DNA of 64,000 bases, from positions 62,001-126,000 of the forward strand of contig AP018269.1 in NCBI GenBank assembly GCA_003994795.1, in the 5' to 3' direction. Shown here one piece after another: positions 53,529-61,341 of this stretch. The stretch's first letter is position 1, and each line of letters opens with the position of its first letter. The notes below the pieces were generated by a model. That model saw nothing but the letters and a program-made list of their open reading frames with translations. It was not told where the DNA came from and searched no databases. The position numbers and the translations under genes were made by a program. Source of the stretch: Cylindrospermum sp. NIES-4074 (GTDB taxonomy: Bacteria > Cyanobacteriota > Cyanobacteriia > Cyanobacteriales > Nostocaceae).

Positions 53529-54369
53529 GTTGAGTGGGGGGATGGTCAAAGTTATTTTGAGGTAGAGGTGGAACTGCTACACCACTTTGTTCTAGTAGCT
53601 GCTGAAAATAAAACGCTGTATTAGGCGATCGCTCTTCTATGGGACAATGAACAAAGAAATAAATCCGCACTCCTGTCTGCAACCATTGCTGAATCTGCGT
53701 TACCCACTCTTCCATAAACGGCTGATTGACTGACAAGTTGGGATGGGAAATAAACCGAATCAGAGTAAAAGGCGCTGTTACGCTGAATTGCAATGGTAAT
53801 TTGGGTTTACGCCGTTCCGATTGTAACTGGGGGTCATCATCTCCACTGTAGATAGGGCGTGAGTCTAACAACACCCTTCCCACCCCTAGATTTTCTAAAA
53901 GTGCCGTTAAATTACTAGCATGGGGTTCTGTGAACCAGTCACGATGACGAACTTCTAACGCTAGAGGTGCATCTGTGCGTGGCCAAGCTGACAAAAAAGC
54001 GGTTAAATCGTCCAACCAAGCCGGGGGGTAACTTGGTGGTAACTGGGCAAATATCGGCCCAAGATGCTTACCTAAAGGGCGCATCCCCTCTAGAAATTTT
54101 AAAGCCGCAGGGATATAAGGTTTTAGTAACCCTTGATGGGTGATATCTCGCGGTAATTTCAAGCAAAATTCAAAGCCTGGGGGTGTTTCAGTAGCCCAGC
54201 GGGTAAGAGTTTCTCGGTTAGGAACTGCGTAGAAAGTTGTATTACCTTCAACTGTGGTGAAGCGACGACTGTAGACATGGAGAAATTCAGTGGTGCGAGT
54301 CCCTTGGGGATAAAGTTCGCCCACCCAACCTTTATATGCCCAAACTGCACAACCAATAAAAAAGTTCAC
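53515..54369 (-). CDS. DUF72 (YecE-like) TIM-barrel protein
   Basis: The 284-residue protein has the DUF72 marks: FFIGCAVWAYKGWVGELYPQ at the N-terminus, VEGNTTFYAVPNRETLTRWA, FCLKLPRDITHQ, LEVRHRDWF, and a late strand with RFISHP. The fold is a TIM barrel; function is unresolved, with some reports of a link to iron or nucleic acid. Length is normal. It is convergent with the acetyltransferase and likely has its own promoter in 54370-54508. Confidence 0.9.
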   Translation of the reverse strand: MNFFIGCAVWAYKGWVGELYPQGTRTTEFLHVYSRRFTTVEGNTTFYAVPNRETLTRWATETPPGFEFCLKLPRDITHQGLLKPYIPAALKFLEGMRPLGKHLGPIFAQLPPSYPPAWLDDLTAFLSAWPRTDAPLALEVRHRDWFTEPHASNLTALLENLGVGRVLLDSRPIYSGDDDPQLQSERRKPKLPLQFSVTAPFTLIRFISHPNLSVNQPFMEEWVTQIQQWLQTGVRIYFFVHCPIEERSPNTAFYFQQLLEQSGVAVPPLPQNNFDHPPTQLSLW

Positions 54370-54508
54370 GATGGCTAAAAGCTTTGATTTATCATTTTCA
54401 ATTGTACAGCTAGGTTTTGAGGCAATAATCTGTGTGAGTTATTTTAACATCTAACTTGAGCCAAGATAGCAAGTAAAATTTTTCATCTTGACTCAATATC
54501 TAAAAGGC

Positions 54509-54943
54509 TTATCTGATACCGCTATTGTAATTAATCTTTACTTCTGTAAACTCCTTCTTGGATACGACAACCTTCTGTTCTTCTGCACGAGGATAGTTTG
54601 TTTCTGATTCGGGGCGAAGCTTATAAATGCCTGGTTTAAGATTTACCCGAAATGTGCCATCCAGCCCGCTTTGAAATTGAGTTACAGTTTTGCCTTTTTC
54701 GTTCAGAACTGTAATAGTAGCCTGATAAGGACGATAATTAATTACTCCGGGTCGTTCTATTGGACTGATAGGGCTGATGATGACAATTCCTTCAATCCCG
54801 CTACCTTTGATATGATAGTTGTTTGTGGATGGGTTGATAGACGCAGGGGTTTGAGCAAAGGTACTTTTGGGCAGTACACTTGGTAAGAGAAATATTGATG
54901 TTCCTATTACTGCTAGGGAACTGTTACGGATAAATTTCCACAT
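54509..54943 (-). CDS. Secreted carboxypeptidase-regulatory-like domain protein
   Basis: The 144-residue protein has a signal peptide (SSLAVIGTSIFLLPSVLPKS then TFA-QT), and one Ig-like beta-sandwich with the CarboxypepD-regulatory pattern: GIEGIVIISPISP, YQATITVLNEKGKTVTQFQS, GLDGTFRVNLKPGIYKLRPE. Such domains are found in exported or surface proteins and often bind other proteins. No catalytic part exists. It follows modBC downstream but is separated by 240 bp with repeats, so it is probably independent. Confidence 0.78.
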   Translation of the reverse strand: MWKFIRNSSLAVIGTSIFLLPSVLPKSTFAQTPASINPSTNNYHIKGSGIEGIVIISPISPIERPGVINYRPYQATITVLNEKGKTVTQFQSGLDGTFRVNLKPGIYKLRPESETNYPRAEEQKVVVSKKEFTEVKINYNSGIR

Positions 54944-55083
54944 ATTGAAAACCTTAAGTTACATGAAATTGTCAAGCAGTCGTGTGAGTTTTAATGGCTC
55001 ATGCACGGTTTTGCTATTTCTAAGTGCGTAGACTTTAATAAATATAAAATGTTCCACAGTATGGCTGGGAATAGGAAAATGAA

Positions 55084-55128
55084 ACCACAGATAAACACAG
55101 ATGAACACAGATGAACACAGATGAATAT
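55084..55128. repeat. Decamer repeat, AACACAGATG type
   Basis: About four units of an ACACAGATGA-type decamer. Shorter forms occur at 21839 and 38750. The rest of 54944-55183 shows no gene. Confidence 0.75.
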
Positions 55129-55183
55129 GGATAAATCGGAATGTGGGTGCATCAATAAGTTGGGATTTTTGCACCCTTGTCTA

Positions 55184-57007
55184 TTACTCTGACATCAACA
55201 TCAACCGCAGGGGATCTAAACGCACATACCACGGGAAAGGCTGGTCTTTCAGGGTTGCCCATTTTTCCTTGAACACCTCTGCTTGGAGGTGGTAATCTTG
55301 GTTATCCCCTGGGGAGGAATGGAGTTTGAGAAACAGGGTCATCCGGTGCGGGGTTTCGATGGTGGAAGTTAGCCAGCAGGGGAAGGTATTATCCTGGTTG
55401 GGGTCATGGGTAAAGCTGATTTGATGGGCGCGAATTCCTAGATATGATAAAGATTCGGGGATTGGTTCTTTAACTTGCAAGGTGCAATTCCAGGCGATCG
55501 CTTCCACCTCATGAGATGATTTAGCAATAGCCTGGGAAAAGTTCTTACAACCCGTTAACTGAGCAACGCTAAAGGTGGCAGGACGTTGGAAAATCTCTTG
55601 TTTTGAGCCATAATGAACGGCTTTTCCTTGTTCTAGAACTAATAAATTGGGGCAAATTCGGTAAGCTTCATCTAGGTTGTGGGTGACGAAGAGGGTGACA
55701 CCTGGATAAAGCCGGAGAGTAGCGATCATTTGCTGTTCTAGCTGGCTTCGCAAGTGGGTATCCAGTGCCGAAAAAGGCTCATCTAAAAGCAGTGCTTCTG
55801 GTTGACTAGCTAAAGCCCTAGCTAGCGCTACCCGTTGCTGTTGTCCCCCTGAGAGTTGGTGTGGATAGCGATCGCCTAATCCCTGCAATTGTACCGCTAA
55901 CAGTTGGGCTTCTACCTGTACTCGGACGCTGTTGGCGGATAACCCTTTAGGTAAACCAAAGGCGATGTTTTGCGCTACAGTCATGTGGGGAAAGAGGGCG
56001 TAATTCTGCACTAAAAAACCAATTTTGCGATCGCGTGATGGTAAATTAATTCTGCGTTCAGAATCAAACAGCACCCTTCCATTTAAAACAATGCGTCCAG
56101 ATGTAGGGGTTTCTATCCCCGCAATGCAGCGCAAAATCATACTTTTACCTGCCCCAGAACCCCCCAACATTCCTAGCGGTTCCTGTTCGCTGCTGAAGGA
56201 TACCTGCAACTCAAAGCCAGGAAGCTTTTTGTCAATATCTACAACTAAGCCACTATTGGTAATGGGTAATGGGCTTCCGCCGTGAGCGTTAGTCGAACGG
56301 TAATGGGTAATTGCAGATATACCCCCTCTACCAACTTCCCGCCCTCTCCTTTCTTGGAGTTCTTGCCAAAAGTTAACAGCTATAATTCCAGATAGGGAAA
56401 TCACCATAATAGCGATCGCCCAAAACCAAGCTTCATCCATCTCCCCAGCTTCCACAGCAAAGTAAATCGCCATCGGGATTGTCTGGGTTTGTCCGGGGAT
56501 ATTACCAGCTAGCATCAAGGTAGCGCCAAATTCACCCAAAGCACGGGCGAAAGCTAAAGTCGTCCCTGCTAAAATTCCCGGTAATGCTAAGGGTAAACTG
56601 ATGCGCCAAAAGATAGTGGATTCAGAAGCACCAAGGGTTCTCGCTACCCGCAGCAAATTACCATCAATTTGTGCAAAAGCTCCCAATGCAGTTTTATACA
56701 TTAAGGGAAATGCCACAACTGTAGCAGCAATTACAGCACCGTACCAAGTAAAGACAATGGAGAAATCAAAAGGCTCCATCAGTTTACCAACCGGGCCGTT
56801 TTTGCCAAACAGCAGTAATAATAAAAAACCGACAACAGTGGGGGGTAAAATTAGCGGTGCAACAAATATGCCCTCAATCAGCGATTTGCCTTTACCGCGA
56901 TATCCCAACATCCAATAGGCAGTAATAATACCAATAAAAAAGGTAATAACTGTAGCAAGTGCAGCAGTTTTCAGCGATATCCACAGGGGAGATAAATCAA
57001 GTGGCAT
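55184..57007 (-). CDS. modBC: ModB-ModC fusion, molybdate ABC transporter permease and ATPase
   Basis: The protein has 607 residues from ATG 57007 (MPLDLSPLWISLKTAALATV). Residues ~1-225 are a ModB permease with five to six helices and the coupling motif (EFGATLMLAGNIPGQTQT). After a linker from ~230 the ModC ATPase begins at ~265: Walker A GGSGAGKS, signature QLSGGQQQRVALARAL, Walker B ALLLDEPFSALD and the His switch VTHNLDEA. A C-terminal regulatory part follows from ~500. The fusion occurs in several cyanobacteria. The linker codons carry heptamer-type repeats. modA lies upstream, 122 bp away, same strand, so they form an operon. Confidence 0.94.
   Translation of the reverse strand: MPLDLSPLWISLKTAALATVITFFIGIITAYWMLGYRGKGKSLIEGIFVAPLILPPTVVGFLLLLLFGKNGPVGKLMEPFDFSIVFTWYGAVIAATVVAFPLMYKTALGAFAQIDGNLLRVARTLGASESTIFWRISLPLALPGILAGTTLAFARALGEFGATLMLAGNIPGQTQTIPMAIYFAVEAGEMDEAWFWAIAIMVISLSGIIAVNFWQELQERRGREVGRGGISAITHYRSTNAHGGSPLPITNSGLVVDIDKKLPGFELQVSFSSEQEPLGMLGGSGAGKSMILRCIAGIETPTSGRIVLNGRVLFDSERRINLPSRDRKIGFLVQNYALFPHMTVAQNIAFGLPKGLSANSVRVQVEAQLLAVQLQGLGDRYPHQLSGGQQQRVALARALASQPEALLLDEPFSALDTHLRSQLEQQMIATLRLYPGVTLFVTHNLDEAYRICPNLLVLEQGKAVHYGSKQEIFQRPATFSVAQLTGCKNFSQAIAKSSHEVEAIAWNCTLQVKEPIPESLSYLGIRAHQISFTHDPNQDNTFPCWLTSTIETPHRMTLFLKLHSSPGDNQDYHLQAEVFKEKWATLKDQPFPWYVRLDPLRLMLMSE
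56254..56313. repeat. Repeat DNA encoding the ModB-ModC linker
   Basis: GGTAATGGGTAATGGG and GGTAATGGGTAATTG flank a segment CTTCCGCCGTGAGCGTTAGT that resembles the dispersed repeat near 36230. The reading frame of modBC passes through it unbroken. Confidence 0.75.
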
Positions 57008-57129
57008 TGTTGAGATTATTCCTGTTTTCAATTGCCAATCCAAAATCCAAAATCCAAAATTGAATGCCCCTCAAAAGTGGTTCTACTGGGAAAAATATTT
57101 AATCAATCGGGGCGATTTAGGCGATCGCG

Positions 57130-57927
57130 CTATTGCGGTACAATAAAGCCGTATTTTTTGAGGACAGCTTTAACTTGACTGCTAGATAAAAACTGGACAA
57201 ACTCCTTAGCAGCAGCGACATTTTTACTCCTTTTGATCACTGCCACTGGATAGACAATGCGGGAGTGATATTTATCATCAGCCGCAACCACAACTTTTAC
57301 TTTGTCCGAAACTCTAGCGTCAGTGGCATAAACTAAACCCGCATCAGCATTACCACTTTCTACCACCGCCAAAACTTGACGCACATTATTAGCCAAGACT
57401 AATTTAGACTTGACTTTATTAAAAATGCCCAATTTCTTTAAAACTTGTTCACCGTATTGTCCAGCAGGTACGCTCCTGGGTTCACCAATGGCAATTTTTT
57501 TAATTTTGGCATCCGTCAGATTGTAGAAGCTAGTCACACCAACAACATTTTTGGGCACAATCAACACCAAACGGTTATTTGCTAAATTGGTACGAGTACC
57601 AGGAACCAAGAGTCCTTTTTGTTCCAAAGCATCAACTTGCTTTTTGGCAGCAGAAATAAAAATATCTGCTGGGGCACCTTGCTCAATTTGTTGCTGCAAA
57701 GCACCAGAAGCCCCAAAATTATAGCGAATGTTGACGTTTGATTTACTTTGTTGGTAGAGAGGCTTAATTTCTTCCAGTGCGTCTTTTAAGCTGGCAGCAG
57801 CAGATACGAGTAGGTTGGCGTTAGATTGTGCTACCACAGGAGAAGGTGCAATCAACGGCAAGCCAATGGCTAGGAGCAAGCTAGTGACTGCTACACCCAA
57901 AAAGGCGATAATTTGTCTTCTGTTCAT
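57130..57927 (-). CDS. modA: Molybdate-binding periplasmic protein ModA
   Basis: The 265-residue protein has a signal peptide (IIAFLGVAVTSLLLAIGLPL and cleavage near VVA-QS), then LLVSAAASLKDALEEIKPLY, the ModA start with the Ser/Ala residues that bind the oxyanion. FGASGALQQQIEQGAPADIF and AGLVYATDARV are further family blocks. It captures molybdate or tungstate for ModBC. It is divergent from the RHH-Mop regulator, with about 100 bp between their starts. Confidence 0.95.
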   Translation of the reverse strand: MNRRQIIAFLGVAVTSLLLAIGLPLIAPSPVVAQSNANLLVSAAASLKDALEEIKPLYQQSKSNVNIRYNFGASGALQQQIEQGAPADIFISAAKKQVDALEQKGLLVPGTRTNLANNRLVLIVPKNVVGVTSFYNLTDAKIKKIAIGEPRSVPAGQYGEQVLKKLGIFNKVKSKLVLANNVRQVLAVVESGNADAGLVYATDARVSDKVKVVVAADDKYHSRIVYPVAVIKRSKNVAAAKEFVQFLSSSQVKAVLKKYGFIVPQ

Positions 57928-57972
57928 AGAAAAACCGTGCTTAGATGAGATTCTGCTGCAAAGGATTTACGC

Positions 57973-58021
57973 TTGGTAGGATTGTATCAAGATCACCAAG
58001 CATATACCAACTCTATTGGTA
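57973..58021. promoter_or_regulatory. Phased TTGGTA half-sites in the modA/regulator promoter
   Basis: Half-sites TTGGTA (57973), CACCAA (57994), TACCAA (58005) and TTGGTA (58016) occur in the 99-bp divergent region. Start-to-start spacings are 21, 11 and 11 bases, close to whole helical turns. The last two form TACCAActctaTTGGTA, ending six bases before the regulator's ATG. They fit operators for the adjacent RHH-Mop protein; binding is inferred. Confidence 0.6.
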
Positions 58022-58026
58022 ACATT

Positions 58027-58461
58027 ATGCCAAGAAAAGAACAAGGATGGGTTACGTTTCAAACATCAGAAGAAGAGCGAAAGATTCTGGAGGAGTTTTG
58101 CCAGCAGTCTCATCGCACCAAAACTGAGATATTGCGAGAATTGGTACGTGGTCTAAATAAATACTCCTCACCACCAACAACATTACCAACCGAGCCAGGG
58201 GAAGAAGCAGAGACGGAAATTACTACCAAAACCAGTAGTGAGAAGAAACCTTTAAAAGTTAGCTCCCGCAATGTGCTGAGGGGTATCGTCAAACGAGTGA
58301 CAACAGGAGCAGTGAATACTGAGGTGACGCTAGAGATTATTCACAGAGTTGAGTTAACCTCAATGATTACCAGAGTCTCAGCTGAGGAATTAGAACTGAC
58401 TGAGGGAACAGAAGCCTATGCAGTAATTAAATCTAACGATATTGTGATTGCTAGGGAATAG
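58027..58461 (+). CDS. Ribbon-helix-helix plus Mop-domain molybdate regulator candidate
   Basis: From ATG 58027 the protein is 144 residues. The first ~45 look like a ribbon-helix-helix DNA-binding domain (GWVTFQTSEEERKILEEFCQ; HRTKTEILRELVRGL). A Glu/Thr-rich linker follows, then a single Mop (molbindin, TOBE) domain from ~78: SSRNVLRGIVKRVTTGAVNT, EVTLEI, and ELELTEGTEAYAVIKSNDIV. Mop domains bind molybdate or tungstate oxyanions; ModE in proteobacteria joins two of them to a winged helix instead. Its position divergent from modA-modBC and the half-sites before its start suggest a repressor. A frame from 57973 would add 18 residues covering those sites. Confidence 0.85.
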   Translation: MPRKEQGWVTFQTSEEERKILEEFCQQSHRTKTEILRELVRGLNKYSSPPTTLPTEPGEEAETEITTKTSSEKKPLKVSSRNVLRGIVKRVTTGAVNTEVTLEIIHRVELTSMITRVSAEELELTEGTEAYAVIKSNDIVIARE

Positions 58462-58502
58462 TGCATAAACATGGCGGTTGTCGATGGAGGAAGGGAAAAA
58501 AA

Positions 58503-58532
58503 TGTAGAGACGTTCCGTGGAACGTCTCTACA
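58503..58532. repeat. TGTAGAGACGTT-family palindrome, copy 4
   Basis: Arms of 14 bases pair exactly around a GT centre; an extra half (AGTCTCTACA) follows at once. Confidence 0.88.
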
Positions 58533-58690
58533 AGTCTCTACAAGGTTTCTGGATAATGCATATTTACAGCAGTTTTCATCTATTTGAACCACATCTCTCG
58601 TAGAGACACAGCATTCCTCATTGGTGTCAACTTAAGCTCAAATCCTTACCATATCTCGTTAAGAGACTCCGACTCTGCATCAGGATTTTC

Positions 58691-58865
58691 AGGATTAAAG
58701 GATGAACAGGATTTCTTGATTTTTTTATCTTGTCGGAATCAGGATGTGTGACTAACGCTCCCGTAAAGGATACAGGATTAAAGGATGAATAGGATTTCTT
58801 ACTCTTCATATCCTGAAAATGTCACAATCAGGATTTGTAGGATTAAAGGATGAACAGGATTTCTT
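58691..58865. repeat. 27-bp direct repeats x3
   Basis: AGGATTAAAGGATGAACAGG plus ATTTCTT occurs at 58691, 58774 (one base different) and 58839. Spacings are 83 and 65 bases. CAGGAT-type shorter copies surround them. Confidence 0.88.
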
Positions 58866-59292
58866 GATTTTTACATCTCTAAAAACAGCAAGCAAGATGG
58901 GTCAGGTTCAGAGGATAATAAAGAAGTTATCAAATCACAATCAGCCAACTTAAAATATAAAAAATACCCATGTAGATTATAGCTATTGTATTTTACAAAA
59001 AAAAGAGCGTAAATATCAATCGCTCAAAAGACGTACTTTCGTTAAATTATTGAGAATAGCGTCAATAATATTGAGAATCAAGCTGTACTTATTGCGAAAA
59101 CCTCTATTTTGGACAAATTTGCCAAAACTTTTATTTAAAAAACTTATCTCTTGCGTTCTTCCCTGCGTCTTTGCGTGAAACACCAATTCTAGAAACTTAT
59201 CACATGGAGCGACTGGATGGATGAAACCTTGAGAAATTTGTGGAAAGAGAACTAGAACACTACACAGCAGAAGTTTAAATAGTTTTGAGCAG

Positions 59293-59310
59293 GGGCGGGA
59301 TTACCCGCCC
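59293..59310 (-). terminator. Hairpin after the leader-peptide gene
   Basis: GGGCGGG and CCCGCCC pair around ATTA, 16 bases beyond the stop on the minus strand. No T-tract follows, so termination strength is uncertain. Confidence 0.5.
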
Positions 59311-59325
59311 ATTGGCAAATATGCT

Positions 59326-59604
59326 CTAGTACAGAACTATGCCGGCGTTATTCTGATTTGAGTTAATCTTTTCTGTGACATTGCCCCCACTATTAGCTCC
59401 TAAAGGATTGAAACTATTTGGGTTGGGGAAACCAGCACCAAAAACGCTAGCGCCTAAAGGAGTGTTACCAGTTATATTTGGGAAACCATCACCGAAAACA
59501 CTGTTTCCTAAATTAGTAGGTTCAGACTGTCCACCAGTGATAAACTGTTGCTGCTCTGTTGATAAATCAACAAGCAACGGAGATTTAATGATGTAATTTG
59601 ACAT
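59326..59604 (-). CDS. Double-glycine leader peptide, bacteriocin-like precursor
   Basis: The 92-residue peptide from ATG 59604 (MSNYIIKSPLLVDLSTEQQQ) has a leader ending FITGG, the double-glycine processing site used by peptidase-containing ABC exporters. The core is Gly/Asn/Pro/Phe-rich, with two copies of a LGxSVFGxGFPN unit and a third partial LGANSGGN. It has no cysteine. Leaders of this form occur in cyanobacterial bacteriocin-like families (for example the CTB type). No modification enzyme or exporter gene is adjacent. Start at 59619 would add five residues. Function unknown; secretion is inferred. Confidence 0.75.
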   Translation of the reverse strand: MSNYIIKSPLLVDLSTEQQQFITGGQSEPTNLGNSVFGDGFPNITGNTPLGASVFGAGFPNPNSFNPLGANSGGNVTEKINSNQNNAGIVLY

Positions 59605-59778
59605 AGCTTTTTGCCTCACTTACGTACTTAGATAGATGACCATCCAAGTATTCAACTGTAAGCATTGTTGAGCAGGAATTCATAAATCTAAAGGTAGAAA
59701 TAAAACTGACATTTTTTCTTCTCGGAGTAGATAGGAAATCTGCTGCTTTTTTTGAGTTGTCAAACCAACAAAATCTGG

Positions 59779-61104
59779 CTACTTCTCAAAAGGTAAAGTG
59801 AGGGATGTGTTCTTAGGATATATCGCTAGCTCGGTTTCTGGGTCAAAAAAGTGAATTTTATCGGGGGACAGTGATAACCACAGTTGTTCACCAAGACGTA
59901 TGATTCGGTCTGGGGGAATTCGCACTTGCAGATAATTGTCTGACTTGTGGCTTTGAGAATCAGATTCAGCAAGTCTGACAGCGAGAAAAGTATCGTTACC
60001 GAGATTTTCTACTAAGTCTACTTGCACAGATAAATTTTTGGTGGCAGGTACACTTAAGCTAAAGTGTTCTGGGCGAATACCTAATATTAGTGTTTGTCCG
60101 TCGTATTTTTGTAGGGCGGTTCCCCAAATTTCTGGGAGGGTGAAACGAAAGTGAGAATGGTTAATTAATAGGGGGGCGTGAAATTCTACAGGAATAAAAT
60201 TCATTGGGGGTGAACCAATAAATTCTGCGACAAAGCGATTAGTAGGGCGATTGTAAAGTTCTAAAGGGGCTGCAACTTGTTGAATTTTACCTTCAGACAT
60301 AATCGCAATGCGATCGCCCATTGTCATCGCTTCGGTTTGATCATGGGTGACGTAAATCGTTGTTGTCCCCAACTGACGCTGCAATTTGACGATTTGGGCG
60401 CGGGTTTCTGCTCGGAGTTTAGCATCTAAGTTAGAAAGCGGCTCATCCATTAAAAACACTTGAGGATTCCGCGCGATCGCTCTTCCTAATGCTACCCGTT
60501 GCCTTTGTCCCCCTGAAAGCTGCTTGGGTAAGCGATTGAGCAAAGCCTCAATTTGCAACAATTGGGCAACATTCCGCACCTGCTCATCTACCACCCGTTC
60601 TTGCTCAGAAATGTAACGCAGTCCTTTGGGTAGATTTTTAGTCATCCCCACTAAGAAATTTTCCCCCCATTTGCCAAGAGATGAAGCCGATGTTTTCTCT
60701 TGTCCTCCCCGACGCCGCAATCCAAAACCGATGTTGTCGTACACCGTCATGTGGGGATAAAGGGCGTAATTTTGAAACACCATTGCGATATCTCTTTCTT
60801 TGGGGGGTAAGTCATTAATTAAGCGATCGCCTAACCAAATATTACCACCAGTCATCACCTCCAAACCAGCAATTAACCGCAGCAAGGTGCTTTTACCACA
60901 ACCAGAAGGCCCCACCAACACCATAAATTCCCCATCGGCGATCGTCAGGTTAATCCGCCGCAAGACATTGAGAATATCTGGATGCAATCGCGCTACCTCA
61001 TTTTTTTGCCCCAACTTGAGGGGTGGTTGGGTTGGTGAACTCACACTTTCCCCTTTACGCGGAGGAAAACTTTTATAAACGTTCTCTAAAATAACTTGCG
61101 CCAC
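59779..61104 (-). CDS. ABC transporter ATP-binding protein, MalK/UgpC family
   Basis: The 441-residue ATPase has Walker A VGPSGCGKSTLLRLIAG, Q-loop MVFQNYALYPHMTVYDNIGF, signature KQLSGGQRQRVALGRAIARN, Walker B VFLMDEPLSNLDAKLR, H-loop VTHDQTEAMTMGDRI and a C-terminal TOBE region (~300-435) with GIRPEHFSL. It is longer than the usual ~365 because of two insertions: about 30 residues near the N-terminus (after FPPRKGE) and about 45 between the Q-loop and signature (GGQEKTSASSLGKWGENFLV). Such proteins energise sugar or polyol importers and are often shared between transporters; no permease is nearby. Confidence 0.93.
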   Translation of the reverse strand: MAQVILENVYKSFPPRKGESVSSPTQPPLKLGQKNEVARLHPDILNVLRRINLTIADGEFMVLVGPSGCGKSTLLRLIAGLEVMTGGNIWLGDRLINDLPPKERDIAMVFQNYALYPHMTVYDNIGFGLRRRGGQEKTSASSLGKWGENFLVGMTKNLPKGLRYISEQERVVDEQVRNVAQLLQIEALLNRLPKQLSGGQRQRVALGRAIARNPQVFLMDEPLSNLDAKLRAETRAQIVKLQRQLGTTTIYVTHDQTEAMTMGDRIAIMSEGKIQQVAAPLELYNRPTNRFVAEFIGSPPMNFIPVEFHAPLLINHSHFRFTLPEIWGTALQKYDGQTLILGIRPEHFSLSVPATKNLSVQVDLVENLGNDTFLAVRLAESDSQSHKSDNYLQVRIPPDRIIRLGEQLWLSLSPDKIHFFDPETELAIYPKNTSLTLPFEK

Positions 61105-61341
61105 AACTGTTTCAGGTAAATGTAAATACGAAACGTTAAAAAACTGCTTTCACCACAAAAAACACACTAACCTTGATTTTAGTAGAACAGGCGTCTCGCC
61201 TGTTTAGGGGCTAGAAGCGTTCCCACTTCAAACGTATCCCAAATATTTTGTAGAACATAACAGACTTATGTTTGGGGGCAGGCGAGACCACGGGATAATT
61301 TATGAGAGTGGATTACTCTAGGGTTATTAGGAGGTGTTGTC

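Larger units (their letters stand above)
58462..59325. other. Spacer with palindrome and direct repeats
   Basis: No gene seen in 864 bases. It holds the palindrome at 58503, an AGTTTTCATCTATTTGAACC segment shared with 4527, a GGTGTCAACTTAAGCT segment (58622) shared with 63544 and inverted at 63796, three direct repeats at 58691-58865, then AT-rich DNA. Confidence 0.6.

Noticed and set aside
58691-58865. CRISPR-like direct repeats
   Set aside because: Only three copies, unequal spacing (83 and 65), no cas genes, and repeats are not followed by similar-length unique spacers.
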